From Haliclystus octoradiatus (lineage: Eukaryota; Cnidaria; Staurozoa; Stauromedusae; Haliclystidae), in contig OU744451.1 in NCBI GenBank assembly GCA_916610825.1, positions 21,898,349 through 21,962,348 of the forward strand: a stretch of DNA of 64,000 nt. The letters run 5' to 3'. Both the position numbers and the translations under genes were made by a program. Numbering within the stretch: position 1 is the first letter of the stretch; each line of letters opens with the position of its first letter. A model generated the notes under the pieces. The model did no database searches. It was not told the DNA's origin and saw nothing but the letters and a program-made list of their open reading frames with translations. Shown here one piece after another: positions 27,201-39,005 of this stretch.

Positions 27201-30200
27201 CCCATTGCTTTGTTAAGCAGCATTGTTTTACAATTATATAAAGTAATGTTTTGTTAGCTATCAAACTAATATGCTCTTACCAATGTACTGATTTTGGGCT
27301 TTTTGGATATGCTACCAAGCAATGCACCAAGACCTGATCTTTTTGATGGTCTACAAAACAATATATGTAACAAAATGATTAATCCAGCCACACAAAATGA
27401 TGCATGAAAATAATAAGAAAGCGGAGCACATTTTCTTCCTATCATCATTATCATCATCATCATCATCAAGAAATCGGTTTCCGATGAGCTATTGATATTT
27501 GGACAGGCTGTGACAAAGTACGGGATCCTGGGATCCTGGTTCCCAAAAGGCCAGCACAAAATCAAAAGACTATCAATTATTTTCTTTTTGTGTTTTCTTA
27601 TTTGAAATTACAATTTTTGGATTTCATGTCATCATGCTTCAAAGTAAGTCAAATTTTGGTAATGTTTCTTCAGGATTTACAAAGAATTTTAAATTTTATC
27701 TGGAAGGTATTCAATTTCGCAACGTGGTTCCTGGAAGACTAAAACCTTTGTGGCACCCTGATTTGGAGCACGAGAAGAAGAAAACGCAGAAGGCACTAGA
27801 AAATCACAAGCCGTTGTGGGTTTCCTGAAAGTGACCCATGTACACCAAATATCAATACAGTCAAACCTGTAATAGCGGTCACCTCTATAAAGCAGCCACC
27901 TGTCTATAGTGGTCAGTCTTGAAATATCTAAAATAGTATTTTCAATTGAATCAAACCTTTATATAAGACCGCCTGTCTATAGTGGTCAATTTATCTACCT
28001 CTAGTAGCTGGCATGTTTTACTGTATTTTAACATGCTCAACTTTTATACACAGTTAAATGACTTTCTTAATCATAAGTCAATGTTTCTGAAAAGTGAGGT
28101 ATAATGTAGTGAGGTAAACATTGCGTATCTATTCAATTTCACAGTGAAAGGTTTTAAGCAACGTTTCAACATTTGTACACTTTTTCAAAAGATGATTTGA
28201 AAATTTCAATGTGAGTTAAAACATTTGATAATATTGATTGAATTGATTAGAATTGATAATATTTAGATCAAAGAGCTATTATATACAAGAATATATATAT
28301 ATGATATATGACATGAACCTCTTGGTTAACATGATATTTGTTTTTGTATAATGACAAAATAGCTTTTTTAAATATGTTGATCAGCGATAAGAACAAGACA
28401 CAATGTTTTCACTACAATTTGGATCTAATTGTAAATTATCTTAAATATGTAAGTAAATCTATTTTAAAATTTACTCTATTTCCATTTGTATGTATGTAGT
28501 ATGTAAGGCGGGGATTCACAATGTCGTTTTAGATGCAATATACTTGAAACACATATCAATAAATTCGTCATTAACCAGAAGCGTACATGGCCGGCTTCAT
28601 TTTTTAAATAAATATATCCAAGTTGAGAAAAACCAATGAAATGATTTGGAATAGAACGTTATCAAATTTGTAAACAAACATAAACAAACAAAAACACATA
28701 TATTTATATATGAAAGTGAGAAAAATAAGATGTGCTATCATCTGATCTTTATCTGGAATTTATATGACCAGAAATTATTATCGGATAAAGGTCTGGAATA
28801 GAAGGTTATCAGATTTGTAAACAAACTCATGTTATGGAAATTAAATTACAACGTTATAAAATATTTTCTGATAAGAATTTAATTCAGACAACCCCCAAAA
28901 AATGTTGTACCTTACAACTTTATGACAATCGGGTTAGTAATGCTTCTTGGATATATTTTTGGGGTATAGCTACAACTTCCACGTGTTTTGGGATCAATTA
29001 AATAGTATCCAATTTAGTAAATAAAATCCTGTGCGTTCTACTTTTCACTTCAAACTTTCTGCTTCTTACAACAACAAAAATGAAATAGTAATAGAATATG
29101 TTCTCAATTAAATCAAGGCTTCGATCAGATTATCTAGGCTATATAGATGATTTCTAAATTTATTTTGGATAGTTAAGCCAGACGATTCATATCTCAATAT
29201 AAGAATGCATTTGCATGCAAATCGAAACCTAATCTGATAAATGCACTGTAGCAAAACATTTTGTCTCGGTATTTGTTGAATTTGTTTCATGAACAGCTCA
29301 TGAGTAGTAGGCTATGAATTGTTTACCGAAAATCCCTGAACTCATCCATACGTTAAAGAAATTTAAAGATTTATACGAACATTTTACAAAACGAGGTTCA
29401 CCAATAATTCACTAAAACATAATAGCAAAACTGATAAACACGTTATACACACATATATTCATAAACTATTAAATTAATTTGGAAGCATTACCCTGGCTTG
29501 GTTGTCTTTGCTTCGTCTGGTTTTGTAGCCGCTTCAGCAGTTGACTTCTCATTCGAAATGCTTGACTTTGATAAAACTATAACATCTTCTCCTGCAAAGC
29601 TGTATGTAGCATTTGTAACTTCTTTCTTTTTTACAAGTGTAGGTTTGACCATTTTTTGTGCAGTTGTAGTTTCTGTGGATTTACTCTTTTCCTCAAGTGA
29701 AATGTTTTCTCTTGCCTTGTCACTCTAATTGATAAATATTATTAAATTATTTTCATTACATTGTTGAGGATTAGCTCAGATGGCAGAGCAACCGAACTTC
29801 AGACCGGATCATATCTGATTGACTGTGGTTCAAGTCCCCCCAAGGTCCAACTCAGCCTTGACTTCATCTAAAAAAATCTCAAATGAGTACCATCTTCGGA
29901 TGGCGGATGGAATGGTCCAGAGGGAATTGCATTGTGAGTAGCTATGGCGTATCGTTGCGCATTGACAATCGAGACCTGTCTGCCGTGAAATTTGTTGAAA
30001 TTGATCTGCAGTGTCGCGGCTGATATCAGCGAAGAGCGTTTAAAATCATTGAAAAGCCAATCCTGTAGAATTGATGGAGTGGTACCATTTACATTACTTA
30101 TGTACTTTTACTTTATTACATTGTTACAGAATCCACAATTTAAAAAGTAAAAGTAATGTGGACGGTGTCGCCCTACCGAAGGCACCCGTACCACTCCTCT

Positions 30201-33200
30201 ATTTCTAGAGAAGTGGCTCTTTTCGCTAAGAGCAATGATGTTAAACGCTCCTTAGATCTCAGCCGCGACACTGCAGATCAATTTCAACAGATTTCATGGC
30301 AGATAGGCCTTGATTGTCAATGCGCAACGATGCGCCGCAGCTACTCACAATGCAATTCCTTCTGAACCATTCCATCCGCCATCCTTAGATGGTACTCATT
30401 TGATGTTTCAGATAAAGTTAAGGCTGAGTTGACCTGAGGGGGATTTGAACCACAGTCGATCAGATATGATACGATCTGAAGTTCGGTTGCTCTGCCAACT
30501 GAGCTAATCACCCCCTTCCCCAATCCACAATTTAGACCATTCAATAGCAATTTAGATATAAAACGAAATATCAAACATTTCATTTTTGTGACACTATATC
30601 GTGAAAATCGTGTTCTTGTTAAATGGATGAATGCCTGATAGCTGATGTGATCATATTGCGCTCATTCATTGTGACAAAAACTCTGACATCACTTAAGTTG
30701 AATCTCTCTATGTCAAGATTTGGAATGGTCATTTTTCAAAAACAGCTTCAGTTTATTTAAAAAAGTTAGCACATTAATTGATACCTTAGGTTTAACAAGG
30801 TGAGGTAAACATTTTAAAATTAAATTTTGATTTTGCTCCATTGATCACAAAATCATCTAAACTTAGTCGGTAAAAGACAAAATCTTGACGACAATCTGAC
30901 ATGAACTTTCATTTGGAAAATATTCGAGTCAGTTTGTGTTTTTCAATGGAAGAGTTGCAACTTTGAAGGTACATCGCTCTTTCTTGAAGATATAAAGTAA
31001 GAAAAGTAGCTAGCAGGATCCGAATGAGCTGCTAAATATTTATTGAAAAAAAAGTAAAATGATTTTGCCTTTCGTTTTGTGTGTTGTGTGTTGTGTGTTT
31101 GTTTTAGCAGGTTACTTAGGACTAATTTGACACATTCTGAGTCAGATCTTGAAACAGATTCTAGTTAATTTCCCAACATTGTCATTCCTGCTAATTGAAA
31201 AAGTTCTATAATCTTGAAAAATGCCTACCCCTTCTTGTTTTTTTGTATTTTCTTTTGGCTTTGATTGGGTTGTATCAGATTTAAAATCCTCCCATAGGCT
31301 TGCTACTCTAGCTTTTTCTTTTTCTTCTGCATTTTGTCTTTTAATTTCATCAAGTGTTTCAAATTTATCTTCATTCTCACTCCCATCATTTTCAGATTCA
31401 TCATCATCTTCATCATCATTATCATCTTTTTGAAGACGGATACCTCCTTTTCGCCTTATCATAATATAAAATGAACAGACTTTGAATTAGAGTAGAAGTA
31501 GTGAGATAATACAACCCCTGCAAAAAGCAGTTCATTCATTCATTTATTTATTTAACCTCGTATTTTACTGTGGCAATACAGGAATGTTGCAGTTACCGCG
31601 TGGGTACGTTTTACGAAATAACAAGCTATTAAAGATTATTTATATACTACCATAAGTTGCAAGTTTAAATATTAAATCAAGAAAAATATAGTTCTAATTA
31701 AAGTAAAAACAGGTTGATAAATATTAAGTTGATAAAACTATCTGGGCTGTTTAGTTACAAAATAATTATAATAAATTAACATGTTCATGAACATTTGGGT
31801 GATTTCACATCCACGAACCAGTTTACAAACTGTTTATGAATTGTTCTAGACTCTACATGAATTGTTCATGAGCTGTGCAATGCCTGTTCGTGAACTCATG
31901 CATTATTTCAAAGGGTCATGAAATTCATGGACATTAAATGACTCTTTACAAACAGTTAACAAACTATTTGCACTTTGTGTATCGGTAGGCCTATGCACTA
32001 TTCATTGATAATTCACTGTTAAGTCATTGTGAAGAATATTGATGAGTAGCACTAACGATTGTATTATTAGCATTATAATTCGATGGAAGTCATTTTTGTA
32101 AATACTTTTTCCCAAACTTGCCCCATTCGTGATACTGATGTGTTTATGAACAAGTTTCAGAGTGTATATCTGGGATTTTGGGAGTTTGCTTCTTCGGATA
32201 GAGAAAATTTTTTCATTCGTAGGCTACATGTTGTTCTTGTGTTTTTGCTTTACGCGATCATTACACCTTCAAAAATGCAGTCAAAGTGATGATTTTGTGT
32301 TACCCTCTTGTATGTCGCCTCAAAATGTGTACCGGTTAACAAATCTCCACCAATCAACTTGCTATGAATCATTCAATCATTTTCAAAGAACAGAGATGAT
32401 GAACTGTGGGCTAGATAAAAAAATCACAAAAAACTTGCCATTTAAAGTTCATGAAGCTCAAGGACAGATCATGAACTCAGTGAATTTTTTTCGCAGGGGT
32501 TACAATCATCAGGTAGGGTTAATATTCATAAGCTGATTACTTTGGATATGTTCTTGTTTCTGATTTATTTCTTATTCGACTTGATTTACGTTTTGTATCT
32601 TCCTCTTCTTCTTCATAATCAGATCCTTCACTTTCAATTTCGTCTAAAACAATTCGAAAAAAGAAGAAGACATGTTTCACTTTTGAAAGAGCAATAATGA
32701 ACGGTAAGCTCTATGCGCTTAGAGTCACATGCGTGCTTGTCATTTGATGACATTGATGATTGAATTACGCTAAGCTAAATTCAAAATCAAGCTTGTAGCA
32801 GCCGCCTGCTAATGTTGCCCCTTTAAAGCAACACAATGATAGTCCTACGCTTAATTTTATGACAAGCCGTTACTCGCAGCTGTTGTCGTTTTGAAAACCT
32901 TATTTTCATGACGAAAAACCTCGTTTCACATCCAATACGTCACCACAGATTCTTATTTCACGTGACCTTAGCAAAACCGTTAACAAACTTACCGAATACC
33001 GCATGCTAAGTTAAATCATCAAAGATCAAAGTTTTATCTTTGTGTTTTGTTGGTTCAGAATTAAACATTTGTAGGGCAAGTTTGTACTTGTTATTTTGGT
33101 GGATTGTTTTATTTCGCCACTTTTCTATGCATCAATGTCCTGTATTGTCTTGGATAGAATTCACGAAAAAGTATATTACGTCTTGAGCTGTCATGGCGTC

Positions 33201-36200
33201 TAACATTAAACACTAAATTTGCTATGCTTTATTTATCATTATAGACCCATTCATTGTCACGCTTCATACAAAGTTGGTAGTCAGTTACATATAAATGTGT
33301 CTGAATCTTATTTGTTTTGATAGTCATTTTGAAAATGAGCCGCTAGTTTAATGGAAACATGGTCACATTTCACGACAGAGAGAATTTGCTGACTTCCCGT
33401 TTTCTATCCTAACGCCGAGAGAGCATAGTTTCGAAATTACTTGACTACACAAAGAATAAAAAACATTGAATAATGAATATAAAATGAAACTATCAACACT
33501 GCATGCGCTAAGCTGAAATATTTAGCAATCTCTTGTCCAAAACATGCGTAAAACTGTCGCTGTATCTGCAACACGAAAAAACATAAAAATTAAAATCCAT
33601 GTGCAGAAATACACGGCCGCCTTTCAATAACAGTAAACCAGAAGAAATTACATCACAAAAACGTTGCCCTTTATGATTTTGAGCTTGTGCATATTGAAAT
33701 CCGTTCTGAGATCAATTTGTAAGCCCTAAAAATCTAAAATTTCCATGGAATCACAATTTTATTTTCGACATGCCGAAACTTTCGCTAAGTCTTTTGTTGA
33801 AATTTGATGTTGAAAATGAATGTTTAGGCAGTATTTCCTTGACATTCGAGCTCATAGATGACGTAACAGATATGAAACCAGGTTTTTTGTCATGATCATG
33901 AGATTTTCAAAAAGACTACGGCTGCGAGTAACGGCTTGTAGTTTTATGTAGGCGACGTAGGCCTACTGGGCTTGATACAAAAAGAGAATTGAGCTCCTGA
34001 AATTCAATAATTTACCGTTAGATTTATTTCAATTACAATTACAATGCAATCCAGATAAGTGAAATTATCTCTTATCTGCACCCATGTGAAAGTTTCATGA
34101 ACGGTTTGTGAACGTTAAATGGCACAAGTTTTCATGAACTTTGTTCATGAACCTGCTGGAAGTCATATAAAAAAACTACAGAAAAATATTGTTCACGATC
34201 TGTTCATGAACCCTTTAATGAACAATATTTTTCTGTAGTTCATGAACTCTAGCAGGTTCATGAAAAATTGTGCCACTTAACGTTCACAAACCTTGTTTTC
34301 ACGAACCGTTCATGAAGCGTACATGAATAGTTCATGAAAATTGGGCGATTTAAGTTCACGTAATGTGTTCATGAATTAGTAATCATGAACCGAATAACAG
34401 CTGCAAGTGAATTAGTCTACTTGAAATAATTTATTGATTATGGTAATGAATTCACAAATATAATTTTTACGAAGTGGATAATGTTCCGGCAGCCGGAATC
34501 CTGAGTACTAGAGAGAATGTTCCGTGCGTCTTCCGCGCATGCGTAGTGTGTTGTTTGCGTTTCTCTCACATTTGTTCAAGATGCAATGGAAACGGACGGA
34601 CGGTCCTGTTCCTCGATCACGTTAATATCAATTCTGTTCATCAATTTAATGATAGAATATAAAATAATTTAAAGTGCTAGAGGTTGAGTACATTTGATAT
34701 GAGGGATTCACGATGCTAGATGCCACACCGAACCGTTCTTCCAAGCTTAAAGAAAAAGCGAACAAACTCGGCTTCGGTTTTGAGTTTCAGTGTTTTGACT
34801 TTTGGTACACGACAAAATCAGAATTGGAAGGCATATAGCATCAGTTACAGGATAAGGAAATGACTAATAAGTAATTATCCTATATTATTACAAATTACCA
34901 AAGTAAATGTTTTGAAATATTGTTAGGCTACATAAATATTCTCTGAAACCTTTTCAAGAGCGTCAAATAAATGTCACAACACTCAAATATTAAAAATGGT
35001 GGGTAGTATCACTGAAAAGCTTTGATAAATCAAACACAGAATAAAATGATTAATGCACAGATGTGTTGAATATTGTTTCTGTCTTATAATTATTCCATAA
35101 CAGTGGATCCAATCTACAGTGCTATGAATTTGTTACGAACTATTTAAGATTTAATTGGGTTCGATCGACACAGCCATGTTTACTATCTACGTACGCATGC
35201 GAAAAGGACGCACAGAACATTAGGCCTATCTTTTGAGGACAGCTTTCCAGCAGCCGGAACAATATCCACCGCGTTTTTTTATTGACGACGTTTCGGTACA
35301 TCCTTCCACTATTTTCAAGCCATGGTAGTTTTAACATACAATTACAATTTTTTTTTATTTATATACTTTTTTAAAAAATAGTTAAACTCTCAAGTGATGA
35401 AAATTATTAAATACTTTAGAATATATCAGCTATAAAATTGTACAAATATGGGCAGACATAAATAAAATAACGAATTCAAATTACTTTAATGGTAATTAAA
35501 ACAAAGTAGATCTAATCGAGTCCTCTTTTCGATTCAGTGTTGGTTGGCAACGGCGAATGAACATCATTTCATATATAAGACAATCATGTCTATTTTTGCA
35601 GTGACACAGAACTTTAAAGTTATTCAATGTGATTGATGATGTATTTTCACAGTGATGGTGTAAAATATGGCTACCAATTGCTGATGATGTTCTTTTATGC
35701 TCTTGTCCACGTTGATGTAAGTGTCGGCATGTAAAACCAACATAATCTGCTTCACACAGATCACACATGAAACAATAAACAATGCGTTGCTGCCTCAAGA
35801 GTTTAGGTTTTTCTTCTCGGTAAAGTAAATCGTCGATGATCTTTTGCTTTTAAAAACAGGTTTAAAATCAACTTTTACTTTAGAAGTTTGAATACCAGTG
35901 CGGCAGTGGGCCAGTGGCAGTGGCATTGATGGAAAGTGATATTAGTGGTGGACTGGAAAGCTTGCTGTTTGCGGGCAAGATCTTGGTCCTGCAATCATTT
36001 TCGCGGCTGAAATTCTAGCCGTGCATTTCATAATTTTATCCGTATTTTATAAGAAAAAGACATAATTTCCATGATTAGTTAGATCATGAGATAGATAGAT
36101 AGATAGATATTAGTATATTTAAAGACATATAAACAACTTGATACAGGGATTTCTAGGCTAATTAATTTTTTACAGTTTATAAGTATGATTTAAGGTTGTT

Positions 36201-38458
36201 GATTCTTGATGTCTGACTGATTTTCATAATGCAAAATGATATGTTCTATTTATAATTTTAGTCTATTTTTAATTTCTAATTTGTATTTTTCTTTGCGACA
36301 ATTTTCAGCACTTCAGACATGGCATTAATATATTTGATTCAACAACGGTTTTAAATAGGACATGTGGAAGATATTTACGTTGTTTGGAGATAGCTCTCAA
36401 CCTGAATGTTGCTGTTTTTATAATTTGGCCAATGTGTCTATTAAAGTTCATTTCATCATCAAGAATAACTCCAAGGTTTCTAGCACTTACAACGTATGTT
36501 AATGGTTGATTGTCTATTGATAAAAGTAGTAATTCTGTATTTTTGATCTTTTTATGTCCAATTGCCATAGTTTGTGTCTTTTTAGTATTCAATAATAGTG
36601 AATTGGATTTAAACCAAGATGAAATGGATAAAAGATCTTCTGAGATTTTGTCCTGAACAATTGTTTTTGAGTAATAGCTTTTAGGGTTGTAGTTGTATAA
36701 TATTTGCGTATCATCCGCAAATTGACAAACAGTAGGCCTACCATGCGATATAGCTGTTGGTAGATCATTCACATAAACAAGAAACAGAAGAGGACATAGT
36801 ATGGAGCCCTGAGGTACTCCACAGTTTAGTATTGTTTCATCAGATACTTTTTCGTTAACCTTTACTACTTGAATTCTGTTGGTGAGATAAGAATTTATCC
36901 AAGATAGGGCATTAGCAGATAGAAGTTCGTTCAATAGTATATCATGCTGTAGACTGTCAAAAGCTTTTGATAAATCTAATAAAATCAGTAGAGATAGTTC
37001 ACGTTGTTCCATTGTGTTAAAGATCTTTTCTGTTATATTTAACAATGCCGAGATGGTAGAAAGACTAAGCTGAAATCTATGTTGATACTTAGTAAGCAGA
37101 GGCGAGATGTGGGGGTAGAGCTGAAAGTAGACTACTCTCTCTAAAATCTTTGATAGCAATGAAAGAAGAGCCAAAGGACGATGTTGGTCTGGTGTTGTTG
37201 CAGAAGATGATTTAGGGATTGGAGATACAATGGTATATTTAAAAACTGATGGAAAGATAGAGAGATTGAGAGATAAATTTACTAGGCTTGTCAGGGGTTT
37301 AGCAATAGCAGGCAGAGCTGCTTTAATAACATACCCATTTAGTCCATCGTTACCCGGTGCCTTCCAATTGGGCAGCATATCAACAGATTTTATAATATCA
37401 ATATCGGTAGCAGAAGAAAAACTGAATACCTCATTACATTGGTCAATGTTTTGATAATTAGGTGTAGTATGAGTTGTTTTCTTGATGTTTCATCCGACGT
37501 TACTGAAAAAGTCATTAATGTTGTTTAATTCTTTATCTGTTGTTGCAGTAGCCTACACTGATATTTCTACTTGATTCCATATTTCACTCACGTTGCTACC
37601 GCATTCTGAAAATTTGTGTCTATTATAGTCTATCTTTGCTTGCCTTAATTTATAGATAGTTTGATTTCTTATATCTTTATATTTTTAACAGTCTTGTGTT
37701 AGCTTAGATTTCATTGCAATATACCTCAATTTATTTCTTTGTTTCAAATCAGTTCATAATTCAATATTTACCCAAGGTGCATAATTTGAATGTGATGAAA
37801 TCTTCTTCAAAGGCGCATGTTTGTTTAATGTTTGATGTAAAATATTTTGTAGCAACTCGGCTGCTTTGTCTATATTTTTATTGTCTACAGCTGAATGAAA
37901 ATTGTTTAAGCCTACGTTCATGAGATCTTCACAAAAGGCAAGTTTGTCAAAGTCCTTGTATGATCTAATGGTTTTCATTGTGGCTTTAGTTTTATCAATT
38001 TCACTTAAAGATATAGTTATATGAGATGTTATATCTAAAATTTGCATACATATGTGATTCACCCGCGTAAAATTACACTAGAATTTGGATTTCAGCCGCA
38101 CATCTTCCGAGAAAAAATACGACCTTGGCCGTGCATAATGCATTCTTTTCACAATCTGGCAGACTTGGCCAGTGGTCCCAACATTTTCTATCCTTGCCCA
38201 TGTTAATATAACTATCCTAGTAGTTTTATTACGAGGTACAGTGCACAGAACATATGTCACTGGATGCATCTCAGAGGATGAGACACTGAGCGGTGCGGAT
38301 AGACTGACAGACATTAGCATAGGACTCTTAAAAGTCAGATTGAAATTAGCTTGTAAATAAATACAACTAATATTCCCTTTCACAAATTTACCTCCCGGAA
38401 TGTAGTCTTCATCATCGCTACTATCAATATCAGATACATTATCTGATTCAGAGTCCAT
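24299..38458 (-). CDS. CFDP1: CFDP1, craniofacial development protein 1 (BCNT/Swc5 family)
   Basis: Seven exons: 38392-38458 (start), 32541-32643, 31229-31454, 29492-29724, 27281-27350, 26537-26616 and 24299-24392 (stop). All phases agree; the product is about 290 residues, close to human CFDP1 (299). An acidic N-terminus (MDSESDNVSDIDSSDDEDYI, then Glu/Asp-rich exons) is followed by the YSFAGEDV motif, the SGLGALLGSISKKPKISTL block and the BCNT-C domain (KTKLDWDYYKEDEGLDDEL, YLDRQDFLQRADERQFNIE). This is the conserved C-terminus of the family that serves in SRCAP/SWR1 complexes depositing H2A.Z. The gene shares a short upstream region with RPL13, which points the other way. Its introns contain most of the transposons in this window. 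Identity is strong from the C-terminal domain; the acidic region is typically poorly conserved. Confidence 0.93.
24447..25939. mobile_element. Non-autonomous DNA element with long inverted ends (CCCCTGC family), 1.5 kb
   Basis: Starts CCCCTGCAAAAAACAGTTCA and ends TTTTTTCGCAGGGG. Inverted ends continue inward for about 150 bp: AGACCAAATCGGCTAA and TCACGTGAC..GATGCGG on the left mirror CCGCATTC..GTCACGTGAC and TTAGCCGATTTGGTCTA on the right. No transposase frame is seen. It begins only 55 bp from the last CFDP1 exon. Confidence 0.8.
25978..26178. mobile_element. Tc1/mariner-like miniature element
   Basis: TACAGTCAAACTTGTTTAAC at the left is inverted at the right (AGTTTGACTGTA), with TA at both ends as expected for Tc1/mariner targets. 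Length about 200 bp. A related fragment is at 54545-54640. Confidence 0.75.
27020..27095. repeat. Partial GTTCATGAAC element
   Basis: CAGTTCATGAACAGTTCATG and TCATGAACTGTTCATGAAC occur in a short stretch within a CFDP1 intron. Confidence 0.6.
27856..28025. mobile_element. Tc1/mariner-like miniature element (GTCACC/CTATAGTGG family)
   Basis: TACAGTCAAACCTGTAATAG at the left and CATGTTTTACTGTA at the right are inverted and bounded by TA. The interior has two GCCTGTCTATAGTGGTCA units. Relatives: 1698-1861, 45842-45900 and 50604-50905. Confidence 0.75.
29765..30110 (+). repeat. tRNA-derived SINE, family B (plus strand)
   Basis: GAGGATTAGCTCAGATGGCA and GGTTCAAGTCCCCCC form the tRNA-like head. 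The body and tail follow as in the other copies but the 3' end is slightly shortened. It lies head to tail opposite the copy at 30161-30516. Confidence 0.8.
30161..30516 (-). repeat. tRNA-derived SINE, family B (minus strand)
   Basis: GACGGTGTCGCCCTACCGAA at the low end and the inverted tRNA-like head at the high end (CTCTGCCAACTGAGCTAATC). With 29765-30110 it forms an inverted SINE pair about 50 bp apart. Confidence 0.8.
31515..32499. mobile_element. CCCCTGC-family element, about 985 bp
   Basis: Begins CCCCTGCAAAAAGCAGTTCA and ends TTTTTTTCGCAGGGG, the same ends as 24447-25939. Near the ends are ATGAATTGTTCATGAGCTG-type palindromes (31790-31930) and GTTCATGAAGCTCA (32449). Other repeat sequence interrupts it near 31535. 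Confidence 0.7.
32862..33941. mobile_element. hAT-like non-autonomous transposon with about 90-bp inverted ends
   Basis: ACAAGCCGTTACTCGCAGC (32862-32880) is inverted at the right end (GCTGCGAGTAACGGCTTGT, ending about 33939), and the match continues inward for about 90 bp with small differences. TTTTATG flanks both sides (32855-32861 and 33942-33948), so the target duplication is 7-8 bp. No transposase frame remains. It lies in the first CFDP1 intron. Confidence 0.75.
34090..34400. repeat. Large GTTCATGAAC inverted repeat
   Basis: A left arm around GAACGTTAAATGGCACAAG..TTCATGAACTT (34105-34150) is mirrored by AAATTGTGCCACTTAACGTTC (34263-34285). The centre includes an inverted CTACAGAAAAATATTGTTCA / GAACAATATTTTTCTGTAG pair (34180-34241). 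Confidence 0.65.
34474..35269 (+). mobile_element. Mutator-like non-autonomous element, copy 1
   Basis: Starts GTGGATAATGTTCCGGCAGC and ends GCAGCCGGAACAATATCCAC. The interior is the inverted counterpart of 39464-40220 (shared AGATGC..GG..CGGACGGTCCTGTTCCTCGA and the CAGTTACAGGATAAG stretch). Length about 796 bp, no coding capacity. Its right end abuts a Penelope-like remnant. Confidence 0.75.
35283..35335 (-). ncRNA. Possible relic of a hammerhead-like motif downstream of the Penelope-like fragment
   Basis: On the minus strand, GGAAGGATGTACCGAAACGT followed by CGTC resembles the stem II-GAAAC-GTC part of Penelope-type hammerheads. The CTGATGA half is not recognisable. Position just 3' of the minus-strand fragment at 35496 fits a terminal repeat of that element. 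Confidence 0.3.
35496..35900 (-). mobile_element. Penelope-like retroelement fragment (GIY-YIG endonuclease end), broken
   Basis: The minus strand encodes YCFMCDLCEADYVGFTCRHL, then HQRGQEHKRTSSAIGSHI and DCLIYEMMFIRRCQPTLN, the C-terminal GIY-YIG endonuclease typical of Penelope-like elements. The reverse transcriptase part is not present nearby, so the copy is 5'-truncated and decayed. It lies in the first CFDP1 intron, in the same orientation as CFDP1. Confidence 0.8.
36086..38075 (-). mobile_element. CR1/L2-like non-LTR retrotransposon (LINE), partial ORF2
   Basis: The frame 36305-37378 encodes a reverse transcriptase with WKAPGNDGLNG, LLDLSKAFDSLQHDILL, CGVPQGSILCPLLFLVYVN, CQFADDTQI and ARNLGVILDDEMNF, all landmarks of the CR1/L2/Jockey-type enzyme. 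Upstream, 37754-38062 in another frame encodes the linker that lies between endonuclease and RT (SYKDFDKLAFCEDLMNVG). The frame is broken at least once between the two. The endonuclease is missing and the RT lacks its usual C-terminal third. The 3' end is a (TATC)n tail near 36086-36110, as in L2-type elements. The catalytic FADD is intact. Confidence 0.88.
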
Positions 38459-38666
38459 TTTTGACTTTATAACCAGACAAAATCATAAATTCAGCAGCTA
38501 AATGAACCACAACACAACACAAGTTATGCATGATAATTTCTAATAAAATTTCGACGCAGCCGTCATTGAGCGGTCTCTTTTTGGTACTGAGTGAGAGGCT
38601 GTTCCAATAATCTCTCTTTGGAGCTCCGTCTTCGGTCTCTTGTAAATGGTGCTTTCCTGCATTCAA
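38459..38666 (+). promoter_or_regulatory. Likely shared promoter of CFDP1 and RPL13, with a non-coding first RPL13 exon
   Basis: The two start codons point away from each other from 38458 (CFDP1) and 39006 (RPL13). RPL13 coding begins two bases after an acceptor (38995-39004), so an untranslated exon must lie upstream. A candidate ends at 38666 before GTACGT, and a pyrimidine run CTCTCTTTG (about 38612-38620) could be the start site of the terminal-oligopyrimidine type usual for ribosomal-protein genes. Position is inferred. Confidence 0.4.
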
Positions 38667-39005
38667 GTACGTAAATGATAATCAGCTATATCTTGTTATA
38701 TCATAACGATCTATTCACAATTTCATCAAATTATGTGATGAATTCAAATATTACCGAATTGGTCTGAATTCTACGAGGATTTATTGATATATGATGTTTT
38801 TATAGTTCCGAAAAAGAAGTTTCAAAATTTGTTTACCACTACATCCATATGTAATTCAAATTCTAACTGTTTGCATGCAGTTTCATTGCGCTTAGCGAAG
38901 ACTACCGATCTGTTCCAACTAAATAATGAATTGTTATAGCAATGAATGCCTCTTTATTTAATATTTTAATATTGATTTTAAAATTGTATCTCTCCTGATT
39001 GTAGA

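Noticed and set aside
29765-29840. True tRNA gene
   Set aside because: A and B boxes are present, but the anticodon stem does not fold well and the same sequence recurs in several SINE copies with the same body.
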